DNA of 64,000 bases from Polytrichum commune (GCA_950295325.1 OX485809.1:16942144-17006143), one strand, 5' to 3'; counted from the stretch's first letter, positions 48,630 to 60,544 are shown. The notes: generated from the sequence alone by a model not told the origin. Made by a program: numbers and translations.

Positions 48630-49028
48630 TTGATTAGGCGCAACAAGAAGGCCCCGTCAACAAAACACGCCAATAATTGTGCCTCAACCCTATCACTGAA
48701 AGCCAAAGTGCACAAATTGTGCATGCTTCCAGCCCCTGCCTTAGGATGCATCGTCTCATTGGATTCCGGCACGCCCCCAAAGGTTCAGCAATACTACTTG
48801 ACGATTTCGTAGCTGCCAGCATGCACTTGTCCTAACTTCAAGGAGATGGCGACTAAAGAAATTGGAAAACGGGGTCAATGGGCCAACTGTAAGCATTTGT
48901 ATTATTTGTTTACTATAGTGTGTGATTTGGACTCGGATTCAGACACGTTCATTCATGCAGCTAGTTTTAGCTTCAACGAAGTGAAGCGAGTTTTGGAGGG
49001 TGGTTTGTTGAAGTACCTTGATTCTTAG
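48630..49028 (+). pseudogene. SWIM-type zinc finger fragment
   Basis: The frame reads ..VQQYYLTIS, a stop near 48810, then LPACTCPNFKEM and GQWANCKHLYYLFTIVC. The C-x-C and C-x-H pairs around about 25 residues form a SWIM finger, which in plants is typical of MULE/FAR1 transposases and some nuclear proteins. The end SFSFNEVKRVLEGGLLKYLD is helical. One in-frame stop breaks it. It may be the last trace of the inner element's own transposase or a captured host exon. Confidence 0.5.
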
Positions 49029-49446
49029 AGTTTTCTGTTTCTTTAAAGAAACATATGTATGCAAGATATGTTATAATGATGATGTAGTGAGACTAAAAGG
49101 GCCACTACAAGACATTTGACGCACCACATGTATTTCTCTTTCCCAAAGTTGCGTGACCCTTTTAGAGTACCACTAATTCTCATTATACTAAAACAATATG
49201 TGTTTGACTTGAGACAAACCATATTTATTATTGATATTACTTCCAAATGTTCAATTAAACACCCTAAACCATATTTTTTACTGATACAATAACAATTTTT
49301 CCTGTATCAGAGCCCTTAATTGTCCACGGTCATAGGTTCCACTGTTCACTAAGTTTAGAAAGAAAAAAATCCTAAAAATAATTTTAGTCCAAAAATACCA
49401 TAAACTTATTGCTTAAAATAACATTTTAATCAAAATATCTCGGAAG
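49029..49446. other. inner element right subterminal DNA
   Basis: AT-rich and non-coding. Confidence 0.5.
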
Positions 49447-49494
49447 TTACCGCTCGCCGCTCACCGCTCACCGCTCGCAAAATAGCTTCATCCC
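49447..49494 (-). repeat. right TIR of the inner element
   Basis: Inverted partner of 35208-35270, with the shared core AGCTATTTTGCGAGCGGTGA read on the minus strand. Confidence 0.85.
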
Positions 49495-49503
49495 GGTTGT
49501 GCC
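49495..49503. repeat. target duplication, right, inner element
   Basis: GGTTGTGCC, identical to 35199-35207. Confidence 0.9.
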
Positions 49504-51900
49504 TGCAAGGAACCCACAGTAACGTGTGATGGTTCCTTCGGCCAGGCTAGGATGGAGCATCATCAGTACTTTGATCTGATGTTTGCAAATGTTTCCCTTG
49601 AGCGCCCACACGCAGTCACAACAACCCCACTCACAGTCTGGGTTGTACACAGAGTACCGTTTAGCTGAGTTTGTCTTGGAAGTTACAATGGCTGGGGCGT
49701 CATCCGCAATGGGGAGAGTGACACAACTGTCCGGAATTTCTCTCGCTTTCAGAACCGCATTGATAACGAATTGCTCCTGTTTTAAGTTGGGGACGAACCC
49801 ATGTTGTTTCCTCATGGCCTGGTACCAATAGTGGGAGAGGATTTCCTCCGTCAGCTCGTATATGACCCAGTCTAGACGACGTCCATACGCTCTTCCTTTT
49901 GAGGCACGCAAGGTGGCTTTAAGGTTAGAGTGGTAGCTCTCGATTGCCGCATTTGTGTCCTGCCCAGCATAAGGCAGGTTACGATGCCCCATAACCCACA
50001 TATTGGTCTTGTCAGCCCATTGTTTGTTGAAATACGCCCAAAAATTGGTCACAATAGGGAAGCTATCCATGAGAGCGGAGAGTTGGCGAAGAGCCCAAGG
50101 CCCCATTTCATCTCCCTGGGGGCACTTTGTATCGTACATAATACGACCCAATCCTTTCAGCACACCAGCCCGGATAGCATGGTCCTTAATTTTTGCCACC
50201 GCCTATTTCAACCATCCACGACGAACATGCCAAAGGCAAAGAAAGACTTTCACTCCGGGCCATACTGACTGCAACCCTCCGATCTCAGCCTGCGCACAAT
50301 CTGTGATGAAAGCATTCGGCATCCAATCCGATTACACTGACACCAATTTCGTCTTAAGCACCATCATCCATGGTTCAAGATCGGGTTGCTTGGAACTCGA
50401 TGTAATAATGTATGCCACGGGCACTCTGTTCAGCCAGTCATCAAACACCATCAAGGTGTAGAGCGGAAACTGCAATAACAAGGAAAAATAATAACATTAC
50501 ATGCTGGGCGATGGTAGATGTTACAGATAACACCGTTGTAACATGGAATCTGGCAAAGCAAGTACCTCTAACAGGCTGTAACTTGAGAGTTCATGGAGCA
50601 TGATAGCAATAAACCTTGTTTTCATTTGTTGCAAATGTGGCATCAATGGAGACAGCATTTTTATGTCCGTGCTTGACCATCATATCTTGTTGCCACGCAG
50701 TTTGGATACCTATCGTGAATGGAATGTTGTCGCGTGTAATAGCGCCGCGAACATGCACGCCAGATTCTTTGTAGTAGAAGACGAGTTGGGGATGTTCTTG
50801 CACCCACATGCGAACAGATTTTGCATCGTTGTTGTCGCGTTTGAAGGTCTCTATTGCTAGGCGGCCAGCGACGTTACGGATGTCTTGGTCAGAAATGAAA
50901 AGATCCCTTGTGAGCTCTTCCCCCCTTTCACACACTTCAAGGAAGCATTTCCTATGCTTTGCCATTATTTGCGGGATGGACAAACCCAAACGTAGATGAG
51001 TCATGATGAATTCCCGAACATGCGGTGAGAGATGGCTAGAGAATCTGCTTTTATGGCCGCTCTTTGTAATGCCATGGCAGAAGATTCCTTCCAAGTTGAC
51101 ATGTTGCATCTGATGGTACGTTACTTCTGCAATCGAGGGCTCAAGGTATAGTCGCGTGACAACAAAACCACATTGGCAACCCCTTCGTTGCCCAAATCCT
51201 CGCATACGTGCGATGTTCCATTTGGAACATATTTGCCCTTGGAGTTGAGTTTTCTTTTCTTCTGGTACATTTCCTTTGTAACAACTGGAATGTGCGAGGC
51301 ATTGTCATTTGGCCCATACTGGCAGTGATACCTGTGGCAGACAACAAGTGCGGCAAGGGAGTATCAGGCACCAGACGCCCATATAAGTTTTTGTGTTATA
51401 ATATTGCAACGGGGAAAATGGAATTGGAATTGCATGCTACAAACACACTTGATGACGTCAGAATAGCTATTCCAACGGGGGAATGCTAGTTTCCCTTGTA
51501 TGTTCGATGGAGTGCCTTGGCAAACGAATTTGCAGGGAGCATCAGGGCGGGCCTCCTCACCTTTGAGAAAATCCTGCACTCTTGCCCAAGGTATGTACGC
51601 AACCGAAGTTGCTGCATGAGTCCTGGGGTCACTCCTCCTCCCTTTCAGGCGGATTTGCCTTGCCCACGATAGGTCACTGTGCATGAAGGCTCCCGCTTGA
51701 GGTCTCTGGACCAAACTGAGGAGCCGCTGAAACTCCCCTTTGTGTGCCTCCCGGTATATAGACTCATAGGAGGAATCCACGGCCAACGGAGTGCGAAGTG
51801 TGTGTTCAGTGGCATGGTCTCCATCTCGGATAACATCTAGTGCAGTTGACAATTCAGCACAGGATCCCATTGACGTTGTCTTCTGGAGCATTTCGAGCAC

Positions 51901-52722
51901 CTACAGCTGGTCGTGCATGTAACGACGTCCTAACCCAAGTGAGGAGTGACCAAAAAATGAGAAGCAGTGAGGAGAACCCTAGCTGGCACAAGGTGGGGAG
52001 TGACCAGAAAATGGATAGGTTACAGTCAAACAGGCGCGATGGTGTACTGCAGATCTAATATCATATATGGAAAGCACAATGAGTGAGGGCGATTGTTGGG
52101 TTCGTCTGCGAGGATGCAATACATGAGCAGATTTGTGTTGGGGTCACATCAGTGGCTGCAATAGAGGAGCAGATGTGTGTTGGGTTCACATCATTACATG
52201 CAAGACAGGAGCAGATCTGCATTGTTGAGTGCAGATCTGATGAAAGCACAATGTCGACATATACCTTGTCATTACATGCAAGAGAGGAGCAGATCTGCAT
52301 TGTTGAGTGCAGATCTGATGAAAGCACAATGATCTACTTGTCGACATATACCTTCAGTACAAGAAAAGGGAGAGGTCGCATCATTACATTCAAGAGAATC
52401 CAGTGCTACAGAAATGCAGATTGTTTAGTGAATGGGCATGTTGCGATTAATCAGAAGCATGAAAGCAAAGGAACCCCGAAAAGAAACTAGCAATGAGGTG
52501 ATCTTGTCCTAAACCCTTGTGCGCATCATTGCTCAAGTGTATCACTCTCCATTGCAGCAAAAATTTGCAGTCTCCATAGAATGAGCAGGTTACAGACAAG
52601 CATCAGGAGTGGTTCATTGTATGTTTGAAAATACGCGCTCCCCGAGGGCGGCTGGATGACCAGTAGGGATGGGGGTGTAGGCCATGGCCATACCGAGGCC
52701 CATGCCATGATGAGGCGCAAGG
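51901..52722. other. subterminal region upstream of the MULE transposase
   Basis: A splice-acceptor-like TGTAG directly precedes the coding frame at 51900, so this may be a 5' intron or UTR. 'gcagatctgcattgttgagtgcagatctgatgaaagcacaat' occurs twice (52212-52251 and 52290-52330), with further 'gagcagat(t/g)tgtgttggg' words at 52128 and 52168. No exon could be placed. Confidence 0.5.
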
Positions 52723-52999
52723 GCATGGGCGACCCTCGAGAATGGGCATGGGGACGTGGCGCGGCCGGCGACACGTTGCAACTGGGAGACAGCTTGGCAC
52801 CGGTGCCAGCGTGGAGACAGGGGCAACCGGTGCCAGCGTGGAGGCAGGGGCGACCGGTGCCAGCGTGGCGCACGGGGCTGCATGCTGGGGCGCCGGCCCG
52901 GCCTGGGAGCAGGTCGCCCACATAGTACCCCTGACACCCCTCTGTCGAGCCTCGAGAACTGGAATGCAATTATGACTGTTGGGTTGGGTAATATTAGGG
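52723..52999 (-). repeat. right terminal inverted repeat of the outer MULE
   Basis: About 277 bp, the inverted partner of 25083-25374. The outermost 14 bp differ at one base (CCCTAATATTACCC here against CCCTAACATTACCC on the left). Confidence 0.88.
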
Positions 53000-53009
53000 G
53001 TGTTTCTCA
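53000..53009. repeat. target duplication, right, outer MULE
   Basis: GTGTTTCTCA, identical to 25073-25082. Confidence 0.9.
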
Positions 53010-53620
53010 TGGCCTGGATGGGGGTAACTAGAAAAATAAGAAGTATTCCAATGCATGTGAGTGCCTAGCCCACACCCGGACACAGACGCACAAAGGGTGA
53101 TGGTTTAGCGCTCACAGGCGCTATGAATTTATTCTTGCAATTGATGGTGAGTGATGAAAATAATTCCAAAATTGAATCAATAGACCTATGTGCACTCAAA
53201 ATGCAATTTCTCTCCCGTTTGCTGCACTAACCAAGTTAAAATTTGGAAGATGATATCAAGCTTGGTTGTGCATCTCACCCAATTTATGGTTTGGCCAAAA
53301 AATCAATATTCTTCCCAATATGGCTTCCCAAAATTTGTTGTCTTGTTAATTGACTAAGTTTTAAGAGTCAGTGCATGTGTATGATAACTAAGCAGACTTG
53401 GTTGTATGTGTGAGAAAACTTGGGTGACTTTATGTTAATTCTCATAAATTCAAAATAAGGGACTAAACCACATGATTTCATTTTTAGTACTATCCGTATA
53501 ACTCTAATACGTCCATGGCGACTAGGGGGGTTAGTGGGACCTACAAAATATATATTTCCATTTTTCAAAAGGTGCTAAGTCTAAAATTGGGGTAAGAGGC
53601 ATTGCTAATGAAGTAATAGG
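53010..53620. other. right flank of the outer MULE, nothing recognised
   Basis: AT-rich DNA with no supportable ORF. Confidence 0.5.
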
Positions 53621-53639
53621 TTTACCAATTCATTGACAC

Positions 53640-56600
53640 ATATCACACTACGTTGTATAAGTAGTACAAATCCGCAAATATTGTAGGCCACCAATAACCG
53701 GATTGCAATATCTTGCATGCAGTGATATCACCCGCAAAATGACCACTGACATGGTTATTGTGACATTCTTTAAAAATTTGTGAAATCAATTTCAGAGCTT
53801 GTCACACATCTTCTAAGGACATCATCTTTTCCTTGTTTATATAAAGTGTTAGCTACGATGGCATAAGGTCTTGCCTTGAAGGCCAAACGTTGTTTTTGTT
53901 TGTCATTATAGTTTGTCGGAAATATATTGCTTTACAAATAATTAATTATCTCAACATATTTCGGGGTTATAATATCAATAAATTAAAAAACTGGGCATCT
54001 GGAAATGAGCCATCAATGGGTTCATCTTCTAATTCATCATTTAAACGTAACAAATGATCGGCATTGGCATGACTCTTACCAAGTCGAATTTCATCGGTGA
54101 AGTTGAATTTATGTAAGAATAATACCCAACGGGCCATACAACCACTCAATTGGGGTTTATTGACAATGTATTTTAATGCATCATGATGTACATGAAAAAC
54201 CACCTTATATCCCAATAAATAGTGTCTAAATTTTGTGTTGAATATATCATGCCCAATGCTTCCCTTTCAATCATAGATTAATTATTTTTTGCTTGAATAA
54301 GTTGACGACTGGCAAAATAAATTGGATGATCACGTCTATGAACATCTTTTAGGCTTAGGACCGATCCAATAGCCACATTGGAAGCGTTCACATATATGTG
54401 GAAATCCTTCTCCTGATTTAGATGGATTAAGACTGGAGTTGTCACTAATTTATGTCTTAAGGTATTAAAGGCGTTGGTGCAAGTTAAGGTCCACACTGGA
54501 GGTGAACATTTTTCTTTAGTAATTCGGTCAAAGGCATGGCTAGAGTAGCATACCTGAAGAAAATATATACAGTAATATCCAGTATGACCCAAAAATCCTT
54601 TAACTTTTGTGACCGTCGTGGGGATAGGTAAGACAACAATCACTGTGACCTTATCTGGGTCTATAAATATGCCTCTCTCAGACACAATATGTCCTACTAG
54701 TTTTTCAAATAGAATTAGGAATGCAAATTTAACAACATTTATAGAATTACAAAATTTCATGCATTTGTCAAAACATTTTTGTAGACAATCAGCATGCTCT
54801 TCTATAGTTCCAAATACTGCAAAATCATTCAAGAATACTTCCATAGATTTGCGTAAATATTTTTGAAAGGCTTTGGTCGTAACCTTTTGAAAGGGTTGCG
54901 GGTGCATTACTTAATTCAAAAGGCATGACTATATGTAAGACCGATTTTTGACCATATCCTAGCCGAATTATGAATTGTCAAACTTTGACAACATTCATTA
55001 AGCTAATAGACTTCGGATGTCATTTGGAGTAGAAACTAGAGGCAATTGCCATTGTGAATCAGGCTCCAACCAACTCTTCTTCTATTTCGACACCATAAGG
55101 AGGAGGCGAGCAAAGATGTAGGGAGGCTATTTTCCAAATCGTAGAAATCATACATAGTCTCATACTTGAAGCAATAGGCTTTCTGAAGCACCAACACTCA
55201 TTGATTGAGGTTGAGGGGCAATTAGGTAGTCCCAAGTGAGATGCTTGTGGGCATAAGATGAGTCTCTTAGAGCCGAGTGATTCGGACTCTAGTTGTTTTT
55301 AAACTCCAACATTGAGAGTAAAGTCATGATTTCAATGCTATTATCTTGGTAAACTTGGATTGGAAGTTTATGTTGTGTGTATGAGTAGTTACCTTGAAGT
55401 GGAATAATGTTACAGATATGTAAGAGCAAGATTGTTAGATGTAAGTCATGCAAGTAGTCTATCAAGGAATATGAATGAGAGTGAGCAAAAATTTCAATTT
55501 TTAAGATGAGATGTAAGGAAGATATGGGGATAGGCCGAGTAAGAGGAAGTCTGAGTGAGAACTTCAGAGAGTAATGTCTAAAGAGACCAGTGTTGTTTGA
55601 AGTCGGCGCATAGTCAAGTGCCTTGAGAGCAATAATTGGTAAGACATTGATTGATTAGAAAGGCAAGTAAACTTGTGAAGGTTGTGAGAGCCATAGGCTA
55701 GTCTAAAGGAGTGATCCTCTAGCTATAACCTATAAGGTGTAAGACAGAGGTGCCACTCTTTGAAAGGAAAGTAAAGTCTTGGCAATAAGCAAGAGTGGTC
55801 TCACCTTAGTCTGTGAGAGAGAAAGGAAGACAAATCGCCGTAAGAAAGGCGATAGCCTGTATGCAAGTTAGAGGCCATAAGTTGAGAGGCCGAGGCTTAA
55901 GACATGTCCAAATGAGAAGAAAAGGCAAGTAGCTAGAGTGTAAATGGTAAAGACTGAGTGGCATGGGATGGGTAAAGTCATTATTGAGGGAGTTTGATAG
56001 GCCATAGCCGTGACCTAAGGCTCAAGCCATAATCAGGAAGAGACATTACCTTGTGGTAAACACCTTGTAAGGGATATAGCCTGGGTAAGGCAACCGCATA
56101 TCGCTAGCCAGTATGATAAAGTAGGCATGCCAAGATGGCGAAGCCTAGTGAGGGTTGACGTGGGCTATAAACTACACAATCAATTTGATAAGGAGAAGAA
56201 GACTTTACCTTGTGAGATAAGATTGAATTCCATGCAAGCCCTTTAGACAGTTCACCAACTAATCAAAGCATATGGCGTAATAATCATATATTCTTGACGT
56301 ATTAACAAGATGGATGATCTTTGAGATGAGTTGTTATGTATGTTGGAAGTCGAAGGTGGAGGTTATAGTTTCCAAAGACTTGCCCGATGGTTGTAAGTAA
56401 ACTAAATGGATTTAATTTGAGATTATTGCAAGCATAATTCATCACAAATAAAGACAAAGGTGGATACCAAAAAGACGATACCCCGGACACGTTATCCCAA
56501 CTATGAGTAATTGATTATTTGCCACAACTTTTGAGTTCACGACTGAATTAAGTCAAAACCTTAGAGTGATAGAGCCCACCGTGAGATAGGACGGAAATCG

Positions 56601-57320
56601 CTCACTGTGGAAATATCACAAATGAACCCTTGAAAAGTGGGATAATTCAATATTAAGGAGAGTAAAGAATGAGAATTACCATAAAATATTATTAAGAACC
56701 TTAATCCAATGTGACATTAACCCTTATAGACACTAGCTCAGTCTTCCTTGAGACTTAGTTCCTTGGGTTGTTGCTTTTAAGTAATAGCAAAGAACTAACT
56801 ACACTATATAAGCAAAGGTTTCCCAATCAGTGGTGAATGTGGTATACTAGCGGTGGGGTTAGTAAATTTGGATTTGAAATTGGACCTGAGAATCCATTCA
56901 TAAAGAAATATCCATTATAACCCGCTACCGCATCCAAAATAGTGTCAGTAAAAGGAAGTGAAAAATAGTATTTTCTTATGACATTATTTAATTTACAAAA
57001 ATCTTGGCAAATTCTCGGTTTGTCATTTTTCTTGGGCACTACCACAATTGGAGAAACCCACTCACTGAAAGGTATTTTATAAATGAGTCATGCCTCTAAA
57101 AACTTGTCAATTTTATCTTTGACGAACAAGGAGTATTTGGGATTCATTCTATATCGTCTTTGCCTCAGGGGTGTAACACCTTCTTCTAATACAATTTTGT
57201 GCTCGTTGACTTCAGGTGGTACCCCTCTTAAATCTTTAAAGGTCCACGCAAACATTTGTACAATTCTCTTAAAAAAAATTATGCTAGTATTTCCACTCAA
57301 CATTAGAAATTTTCTCATAA
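53640..57320 (-). pseudogene. Ty3/gypsy pol remnant (RT, RNase H, integrase finger), split
   Basis: From the 5' side on the minus strand: FAWTFKDLRGVPPEVNEHKI and RQRRYRMNPKYSLFVKDKID (57318-57088), then VVVPKKNDKPRICQDF..SLPFTDTILDAVAGYNGYFF to GFSG (57060-56885). After ~1.9 kb of other DNA it resumes with VMPFELSNAPAT (near 54920) and VFLNDFAVFG, where the catalytic LDD is now LND. RNase H follows (FHIYVNASNVAIGSVLS; DHPIYFASRQL), then LKYIVNKPQLSGCMARWVLF (54215-53967) and an integrase HHCC finger (HFAGDITACKILQSGYWWPT near 53.7 kb). There are several stops and frame changes. The integrase core, gag, protease and LTRs are not seen. It is dead. Confidence 0.88.
54965..56884. other. ~1.9-kb unrecognised segment inside the gypsy RT
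   Basis: The RT is cut after GFSG near 56885 and resumes near 54960 with GYGQ, close to the expected GYNQ. This stretch is therefore inserted DNA, plus a small deletion of the RT. It is A/G-rich on the plus strand with no ORF. Ends and duplications were not resolved. Confidence 0.55.
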
Positions 57321-59095
57321 ATTTTAATGATCTTAGGTATTTCCTCTGTGCCTAACTTCTTTTCTTTACACACATCCTTAGTCATATAGCTCTTGACTGG
57401 AGTGCTAGATGAAAATATAGCATCTTCCCAATCCTCGTCAAGAGTTGGCGCTACTTCAACATTTTTATTAGTGGAGGATTATTCATGACCAAGAGATCGG
57501 AACTAATGTTTTGTCTCAGGGACATGTGTAGTAGAAATATTACACACAAATTTGTGCCACTAGAGAATTGCATCAACTGAATGTCCTTGATGCAAAGGAA
57601 AATAGTATTCTCCTATTTCTAGTGAGCCATGTTGATCTTGATGACTTTTAACATTGTTTATGGACTCACTAAGTACATTGTCAGTATCACATTATGAACT
57701 ATCTAAGGAGAATTTTGTGCCATCATCTTGGGTTTCCCCTTGATATTGGGTAGGAAACAGTGGTAAGATCGTGTGAGAAAAGACAACGATCTCGACATAT
57801 CGGAAAGTGACACTAGAATGGAATATAATTTGATATAACATTGTGATCATTGATATCTTAGAGTTTGGATAGATAGAATTCGGAGAACAATATGAAATAT
57901 AGAGGAAATGAGGCAAAATAAGAGGGTTTCTCCGAAGGAAGAGAAGGATTGAAAGAGCTGAAATTAAATTCTGAAACTCTCTAATTTTTTTTGGATCAAT
58001 TTCATAATATTTGTGAAATCTAAATATATATACAACTTTTGTGTAACGTGAAATTATATGTATTGTGAGTAATTTGAGTAACTCCAAGGTGAATGCACTA
58101 GAGTACATTGAATCATGACATATTTTTGTGTATCAATGTGATTAAGAATTGAGAATTAATCATTGCAGGAGTCTGTGATTCTGACATTAAGCATATAAGT
58201 CATAACTTTGAAATTTAGTCTATAGTCTTGTGGTTGTTTGCTATAGGAATTGATAATCTCCGAAAAAAAAAATAGAATCGGAATTAAAATTCGTTAAGCA
58301 ATCTGATATATATATTGCTTGCATTGGTACGATTGTTGATTATTGGCAACATTGAAAATTACTTTCAGGGAGTGTAATTGTTTATGAGATTAGAACATTG
58401 ATGGCTATGGTGTACCACTAGTAATTGGGCTTGAATATATAGCAGTGTACAAAGCTCTGAGCCGAGAGTGTTTCAGACACTCATCTGGGTAAATCGTGTA
58501 ATTAAATTATAACTATAAACCTAAATGAATTGAACGACCATGGTTTGTGAGAGATTTGGTCAGTGAACAAAGGCTCAAACTATTATATTTCAATATCAGA
58601 CTTTGTTGAGTACTTCGCCTATGAGACATTTTTTAATTTGAATTATTAACCACAAATTATGTACTGTTGCAATTAAGTGTGATACTTATTTGCAAGGTAG
58701 TTGTTTGATATTTTTAAGGATTATGTTCTTAATATCTGTGAACCATTTAGTTTCAACCATTCTAACCTTCCAGAGCATGCGAAAGGACAATTGGGCAAGA
58801 CTATCGTTTGGCTAGGAGGGGAAGCGAAATGGTGGTAGCCGAGAAGACTCAGTTGTTGACACTTCGGTAAGTAGTGATTACTTGTTGAATGAACGAGAAG
58901 AGAGAGTAACTAAAATTTAGAAACAATGATTTGTCAGTGTTCAAGACATGATCAATGTTTAATTCAATCAACATTATTGAGATGTTCAAATTGAATGAAT
59001 TATGATAATAGGATGTTATAAAAAGATAGTAAGAATGCAAAGCAAATTAAAATTAATCCAATAAGGAACCATGCAAGATTAGGTTGACACGCATA
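57321..59095. other. AT-rich DNA downstream of gypsy remnant
   Basis: It may include further decayed retroelement sequence. The minus-strand frame at 57692-58108 has no recognised domain. Confidence 0.4.
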
Positions 59096-59098
59096 TGT

Positions 59099-60541
59099 AG
59101 TAGGAAGGGAAATATCATGCATGCGTGTACCACTCATCCATCCAAGATAAAAGTTGACCCCTATAAGTATGTACATAATTTATTTTCTTAAAAGTAAACA
59201 AAAAGATTCAACAATATCTTGTTGGGAAAATGTTGATTTTCAATATTTTCAAAGTCCATATTTTAGCAAAATGAACATTCAAATCCTAGATTCAAAACCA
59301 TCCAAGTAAGACGGATATGCACTGGCTAGATGAGTTTGTGGGAAGTCTCTTAAATACACGTTATTTTTCATCCAATAGAAACATTGTAACCTACAACATA
59401 AACCTCCGTTACTCTCTAATGTGGACTCAAAGAATATAATTTGCATCCACAACAAGTAATATCTATAATGTTTTTATTTGTTGTTTTTTATGTTATAGTG
59501 TGGCCCATACGGATTTACCTTAAGCAATGTAGTGTTCGCATTTGTAAGTAATAAGTCAGGGAGAGAGGGAATCATCACAAATGAGTGCACGTCTCATTCA
59601 TCCAACATATATACTTGAAGTAGTACGCATCTCGAAGGTTAATATTTTTAGTAGATTTGACACTGGAGTTAGCTAAGACCCCAAATAAGTCGAGATTGAG
59701 TCAATTGAGATGAATTATGCACCCGGGTAGGGCACTCGCGAAAATTTATTAAACCATGTGAGAAAGAATGTAGGGTATTTTTTATTCATTTGTGAGAAAA
59801 TTTATACAATTCTTCGATGTAATGAAGCACCTCTTCAATTACAAAGTTGTGTGTATAAAAAAATAAGGGTACCATATAATGCATCAATTTATCTAATTCT
59901 TTCAATCTAGAATTGGGAATAATAGGTAGAGAAAAAAATATTGAGGCCGAGGTATACAATGCATTTTATGGTGGTCAATGGATGAAAAACTATCCATTTT
60001 CAATCCAAATACCCGAATGAGCTTAGAGGTTCATATTTTTTATTTTGGTGCGTCTCTCAAGTTTGCTTGCTTCAAGTTTGTTTGATTTGAACATTGTTTG
60101 ATGTATGTTTTGGAACAATAGGAGGTCCTAATAATGCTTCAAGTTTTTATGTTTTGGTACATTGTTTGATGTCTTTAGTCTAGACATGGTTTATTGAATT
60201 TTTACTATAAACTTTCAAGAGTCCTATGATTCGTCATTCATGAGGTCAAATATTAAAATTATAAGAAACATAGGGTACTAGAAACTAGTTCACTTGCGAC
60301 TTTATAAATACAAATAGGGTCATCTAAAATGACAAAATTTAGATTTATGTGTACTAATAGGGTGTAAAGAATTCCAAATTCTTAGATAAATAGCCCCATG
60401 ATAAATACCCTTCCGTTGCAGATGGGTTATTAAATACATGTATGAGTGCCCTACCCGGGATTATGCACAAACTTATAGGGGTCAACTTTTATCTTAGATG
60501 GATGCGTGGTACACGCATCCATGATATTTCCCTTCCTACCC
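59099..60541. repeat. inverted-repeat unit, ~80-bp arms 1.3 kb apart
   Basis: The left arm 59099-59178 and right arm 60462-60541 are about 90% identical as reverse complements (GTAGGAAGGGAAATATCATG at the outer end). In the right arm the sequence continues inward to CCCGGGTAGGGCACT (minus strand, near 60450). The same word lies at 59719-59733, ~540 bp further in on the left. The left arm may therefore carry a ~0.5-kb insertion. No ORF or target duplication was seen. Confidence 0.7.
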
Positions 60542-60544
60542 AAA

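Larger units (their letters stand above)
35208..49494. mobile_element. 14.3-kb inner TIR element (MULE-type) carrying a satellite array
   Basis: The left end GGGAAAAGCTATTTTGCGAG (35208) and the right end, reverse complemented GGGATGAAGCTATTTTGCGA (49494), share inverted repeats of about 60 bp that continue as GAGCGGTGAGCGGTGAGC units. GGTTGTGCC flanks both sides (35199-35207 and 49495-49503). Nine bp plus terminal inverted repeats suits Mutator-like elements. It sits inside the outer transposase gene, which reads ..FLAGTT|EGGRG.. across the empty site. Inside are palindromic tandem units (35.4-35.9 kb), a methyltransferase-like pseudogene, an ~8.4-kb satellite, dispersed repeat copy B and a SWIM-finger fragment. 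It appears non-autonomous. Confidence 0.9.
34822..51900 (-). pseudogene. MULE transposase (DDE, SWIM finger), split by a 14.3-kb insertion
   Basis: Minus strand. The N-terminal part (51900-51206) contains a KLAFPRWNSYSDVIKCVC block and a frameshift near 51.2 kb. The core runs 51205-50615. The intron is 50470-50614 (GT..GCAG), and the next exon starts at 50469 and runs to the insertion at 49495. Catalytic residues: Asp in SIDATF (~50643), Asp in ITDCAQAE (~50300) followed by CLWHVRRGW, and Glu in AAIESYHSNLK (~49940). A SWIM finger (C-x-C..C-x-H in CCDCVWALKGNICKHQ) lies near 49.6 kb. The gene resumes at 35198 and ends in LKRRKDFLAKRR and a stop at 34822-34824. In-frame stops at 50332, 50203 and 34951, a frameshift near 35.12 kb and the insertion inactivate it. 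The enzyme would cut and join the MULE ends in the nucleus. Confidence 0.88.
25083..52999. mobile_element. 27.9-kb composite Mutator-like element (outer MULE)
   Basis: The two ends are inverted copies. The left starts CCCTAACATTACCCAACCCA at 25083 and the right ends with its near-perfect reverse complement at 52999. The similarity extends about 280-290 bp inward. Both flanks carry the same 10 bp, GTGTTTCTCA (25073-25082 and 53000-53009), which suits the 9-11-bp target duplication of Mutator elements. Inside are a MULE-type DDE/SWIM transposase on minus, an unknown gene on plus, a small minus gene and three later insertions (29265-32103, 33149-33558, 35208-49494), each with its own duplication. 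Subtracting insertions and duplications leaves about 10.36 kb. The two main genes converge, as in maize MuDR. Both are broken, so the copy is non-autonomous. Confidence 0.9.
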
